From assembly GCA_944368925.1 (NCBI GenBank), contig CALVXG010000001.1, forward strand, positions 186,001-250,000: a stretch of DNA of 64,000 nt, written 5' to 3'. The stretch is from an uncultured Clostridia bacterium. GTDB lineage: Bacteria > Bacillota > Clostridia > Christensenellales > Borkfalkiaceae. The translations under genes were made by a program, and so were the position numbers. The number at the start of each line of letters is the position of its first letter. Within the stretch, counting starts at the first letter, position 1. The notes below the pieces were generated by a model. It was not told the DNA's origin. It saw nothing but the letters and a program-made list of their open reading frames with translations, and ran no database searches. This document shows, in pieces, positions 61,365 through 64,000 of the stretch.

Positions 61365-63467
61365 TTATGCGCGCCCGATCTTGCAGGAACAGCTTTCCTT
61401 TTTCTTAAAATCGATGCGCGTACGGAAAGAATTGAGTACGGCAAGCATCATGACACCGACATCCGCAAATACCGCCAGTCCCAGCGGGATCAGATTGCAT
61501 ACGCCCAACACCATCACGACGATTTTGACTGCGATCGAAAAGACGATGTTCTGCAATACGATCTTTTTGGTGCGGCGCGCCGTCTTTTTCGCCAACGGCA
61601 GCAGGGACAGATCGTCGCGCATCAGCACCACTTCCGACGCCTCGATCGCCGCATCGCTCCCGACGCCACCCATCGAAATGCCTACGTCCGATTCCATCAG
61701 CACGGGCGCATCGTTGATGCCGTCTCCCGCATACATCAGCTTCCCTTTCGCTTTTAGCTCTTTCGCCACATTCAGCTTGTCTTCCGGCAAGAGCCCCGCA
61801 TAGACCCCGTCCAGACCGATCTGCTCCGCCACGGCCTTTGCGCGCGCCGCATTGTCGCCCGTAAGCATGTAACACTTTTCAATGCCCTGCTTGCGAAGAT
61901 CGGCTATCGATTGCTTCACGTTTTCCTTTATTTCGTCCTCGATCGTCACGCAGCCGAGATATTTCCCGTCCGCCGCACAATGCACATACGTTGCCCCTTC
62001 CGAAGGATTTTGCACGGAAATCTTATGTACGTTCATCCATTTTTCGTTTCCGACCCATACTTCTTTGCCGTCGATCGTACAGGAAATTCCAAGCCCCGCC
62101 TGCTCTTTGACGTTCTCCGCTTTCCGTTTCGTCGCGATCCCTCCGAAGGCTTCCGCGATCGGGTGCGAAGATCCCTTCTCCGCCGCCGCCGCAATTTCAA
62201 GCAGTTCCTCTTTGCGGTCGGCATAGACCTTCCCGATTTTAAAATTTCCGTAAGTCAGCGTTCCCGTTTTGTCGAACGCGGCTATCTTCGTCTCCGCCAA
62301 AGCGTCCAGCCCCGTCGAACCTTTCACCAAAATCCCGTGTTTCGCCGCAAACCCGATCCCGCTGAAATAGGACAAAGGCACCGAAATTACCAGCGCACAA
62401 GGACAGGAAATTACCAAAAATACCAGCGCCCTGTTGACCCAGTCACCCAAATTCGCCGCGTAATTTCCCGTAAACGCGGGCACGAGAAAGGCCAACAGCA
62501 CCGCCGCTATACACACCACGGGCGTATAGATCGCCGCAAATTTCGTGATGAATTTCTCGCTCTTTGCTTTCTTCGCAGAGGAATTTTCCACAAGATCCAG
62601 TATCTTTGCGACCGTGCTCTCCGAATAGTCCTTCTCCGCACGCACTTTGATCACGCCGCCGACGTTGATCGATCCGCCCAAAACCGTATCGCCGACCCCC
62701 GCGTCCCGCGGCATCGGCTCGCCGCTGAGCGACTTCGTGTCCAGCGTCGTAACACCCTCCGTGATCACTCCGTCCGTCGCAACCTTTTCCCCTGCCTTGA
62801 TCAGAAGAATGTCCCCGATACGGATCTCCTCCGGCGGAATCAGCTTTTCACCCTCTTCCGTCACCACGCGCGCCGTCTGCGTTTTGAGATCCATCAGCGA
62901 CGCGATCGATTTGCGCGACGCACCGACGGCGATCGATTGCAACAATTCGCCCAGCGAATACAACACCATCACTTCCGCCGCTTCCGCATATTGCCCCAAC
63001 ACGATCGCCCCGATGCTCGCCAGAGTCATGAGAAAATTTTCGTCAAAAATTCTGCCGTGCGTTACGTTCTTTACCGTTTCCCACAGGATTTTCCAGCCCA
63101 CGATCAGATACGCCAGCCCGTAGAGTACATAGGACGCGATCCGCAGCGCATCCCCCGTCCCGACATGCTCCGTCACGATTCCCGCAACCAAAAATATTAC
63201 CGACAGAATGACTTGAACAAGCTCCGACGCATGCGTCTTCCACACGCTCTCGCGCTTTTCCTCTTCGCCCGCGATCTTCACTTCGTCAAAGCCGTTGATC
63301 TCGGCCGCCGCCTTCTCATACGTCTCCTGCGTATCGTATTCGAGCCGTATCGTCTGGTTCACAAAATTTACAGACGCCTTCACGCCCTCCATTCCGTTTA
63401 AGCGGCGCTCCAGCTCTCCCGCACACGTCGCGCAATCCAATCCTTCGATTCTGATTTTCTTGATCAT
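61365..63467 (-). CDS. cadA: Heavy-metal P1B-type ATPase (Zn/Cd/Pb type)
   Basis: A 700-residue export ATPase. The N-terminal HMA domain has GLDCATCAGELE. Six core helices include the metal-site SCPCALVISVP. The phosphorylation motif DKTGTLT, the HP motif SSHPIAEA, TGDN and GDGINDAP are all present. The C-terminus ends ESCSCKIGRA, an extra Cys pair. SCPCAL with an ArsR/SmtB partner points to Zn(II), Cd(II) or Pb(II) export rather than copper. ATG 63467 starts four bases after the regulator stop. Confidence 0.93.
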   Translation of the reverse strand: MIKKIRIEGLDCATCAGELERRLNGMEGVKASVNFVNQTIRLEYDTQETYEKAAAEINGFDEVKIAGEEEKRESVWKTHASELVQVILSVIFLVAGIVTEHVGTGDALRIASYVLYGLAYLIVGWKILWETVKNVTHGRIFDENFLMTLASIGAIVLGQYAEAAEVMVLYSLGELLQSIAVGASRKSIASLMDLKTQTARVVTEEGEKLIPPEEIRIGDILLIKAGEKVATDGVITEGVTTLDTKSLSGEPMPRDAGVGDTVLGGSINVGGVIKVRAEKDYSESTVAKILDLVENSSAKKAKSEKFITKFAAIYTPVVCIAAVLLAFLVPAFTGNYAANLGDWVNRALVFLVISCPCALVISVPLSYFSGIGFAAKHGILVKGSTGLDALAETKIAAFDKTGTLTYGNFKIGKVYADRKEELLEIAAAAEKGSSHPIAEAFGGIATKRKAENVKEQAGLGISCTIDGKEVWVGNEKWMNVHKISVQNPSEGATYVHCAADGKYLGCVTIEDEIKENVKQSIADLRKQGIEKCYMLTGDNAARAKAVAEQIGLDGVYAGLLPEDKLNVAKELKAKGKLMYAGDGINDAPVLMESDVGISMGGVGSDAAIEASEVVLMRDDLSLLPLAKKTARRTKKIVLQNIVFSIAVKIVVMVLGVCNLIPLGLAVFADVGVMMLAVLNSFRTRIDFKKKESCSCKIGRA

Positions 63468-63471
63468 CTCT

Positions 63472-63840
63472 TTACTCCCCGCAATGCACATGCGCCTTGC
63501 TCATCAGGATGATGCTCGCTATATGCTCATCCGCGATCGAATAAACAATATTCTTCCCTTCCCGCCGCGAACGGATCAGCTGTGCGTCTTTCAACAGCCG
63601 CAGCTGATGCGATACGTTGCTTTGGTTCCCTTCCACCGCTTCCGCAATGTGGTACACACACATCTCGCCTTCCATCAGCGCCAACAAGATCTTCATGCGC
63701 GAAGGTTCCCCGATCAATTTAAACGCCCCGCACATCTGCGCGATCGCGCCCTCCGTCGGCATATTCTTCCGCGCCCGCCCCACAAGCATCGTGTGCTCGT
63801 TCAGCTCCTCCGCCTGATCATACGTCTTTGCACTTTCCAT
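63472..63840 (-). CDS. ArsR/SmtB-family metal-responsive repressor
   Basis: A 122-residue winged-helix repressor. Helix-turn-helix region CVYHIAEAVEGNQSNVSHQLRLL (residues ~60-82), wing SRREGKNIVYSIAD, then a C-terminal helix DEHIASIILMSKAHVHCGE whose Asp/His pattern fits the alpha-5 metal site of SmtB/CzrA/CadC-type sensors. It should derepress cadA when Zn or Cd is high. ATG 63840 has GAGGTGAG upstream. First gene of a two-gene operon. Confidence 0.92.
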   Translation of the reverse strand: MESAKTYDQAEELNEHTMLVGRARKNMPTEGAIAQMCGAFKLIGEPSRMKILLALMEGEMCVYHIAEAVEGNQSNVSHQLRLLKDAQLIRSRREGKNIVYSIADEHIASIILMSKAHVHCGE

Positions 63841-63879
63841 ATCTCACCTCGTTAAAGATGGTTTACATATTAATTTCTG

Positions 63880-63913
63880 TTCATATATTAATATATTCAT
63901 AAGAAAATGTCAA
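63880..63913 (-). promoter_or_regulatory. Promoter and operator of the metal-efflux operon
   Basis: Minus strand TTGACA (63908-63913), 17-base spacer, TAATAT (63885-63890). The imperfect palindrome TTCATATATTAATATATTCA (63880-63899) covers the -10 and spacer; TATGAA/TTCATA-type half-sites are usual for ArsR/SmtB operators. Confidence 0.7.
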
Positions 63914-64000
63914 GCGTATGAACGCAGAAATACTGCTACAAAATTGTATCGGTATTCTCTCCCGCATTTTTACGGGCAAGAGATCGTTCCGATTCTTCGC

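Noticed and set aside
63918..64000. A plus-strand ATG frame (MNAEILLQNC…) open to the right edge.
   Set aside because: Only 27 codons are visible and there is no ribosome-binding site; it cannot be told from chance.

Overview
The window reads as a chromosomal segment of a Gram-positive anaerobe of the class Clostridia. This rests on the Firmicute-type core operon (zinc-ribbon protein, Nif3-like protein, TrmK, RpoD, DnaG, dGTPase-like protein), a Trp T-box, CotF-like spore-coat proteins, MinD/MinE, an anaerobic ribonucleotide reductase, rubredoxin and strong TTGACA-N17-TATAAT promoters. By eye the GC content is near one half. The only plus-strand genes are the ychF end, a radical-SAM cassette, one tRNA, one small membrane-protein gene and possibly one very weak ORF; everything else lies on the minus strand. 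I cannot name a genus; a gut lineage is a guess from the glycan-use genes.

Layout. 1-3.1 kb: the 3' end of ychF, then a plus-strand accessory cassette (frameshifted flavin-reductase-like gene, radical SAM A, MarR regulator, radical SAM B) behind a promoter covered by an inverted repeat. 3.3-6.2 kb: GH36 alpha-galactosidase and two small CotF/ferritin-like proteins. 6.4-12.6 kb: the macromolecular synthesis operon. 12.7-24.2 kb: a tightly packed 13-gene minus-strand run from one promoter (24173-24201) to one terminator (12659-12691). It links DUF1934, an MBL hydrolase, a strongly divergent Rho, a ROK sugar kinase, a patatin and a membrane-anchored MBL protein to seven aro/SDR genes giving chorismate. 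24.3-25.3 kb: tyrA behind its own promoter and a candidate attenuator.

25.3-28.5 kb: tRNA-Ser(TGA) followed by an AT-rich island (AbrB-type regulator, ABC ATPase, ABC-2 permease, small orphan ORFs) and a decayed partial copy of the cytidylate-kinase-like locus that is intact at 46.6-47.4 kb. 28.5-39.8 kb: a LacI-regulated glycan locus with two sugar ABC permeases, a binding lipoprotein, an alpha/alpha-barrel lipoprotein and a 1421-residue secreted repeat protein with a GGC-type C-terminal anchor. 40-48.6 kb: GPP34-like protein, flavodoxin, RarA, a domain-swapped GH3, MnmA, cytidylate-kinase-like protein and a CaCA exchanger.

48.6-51.8 kb: a TrpXYZ-type ABC importer under a tryptophan T-box with UGG specifier. 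51.8-55.5 kb: rubredoxin, dUTPase, NrdG and NrdD with candidate NrdR boxes. 55.5-57.4 kb: minE and minD, separated by a convergent membrane-protein gene. 57.5-61.2 kb: adenine deaminase and an NCS2 purine permease. 61.3-63.9 kb: a metal P-type ATPase with its ArsR/SmtB regulator.

The most unusual items are the radical-SAM cassette, the pseudo-Rho with altered catalytic motifs, the tyrA leader, the decayed kinase copy, the split min locus and the glycan locus with its giant repeat protein. No rRNA, CRISPR array or insertion sequence was seen.
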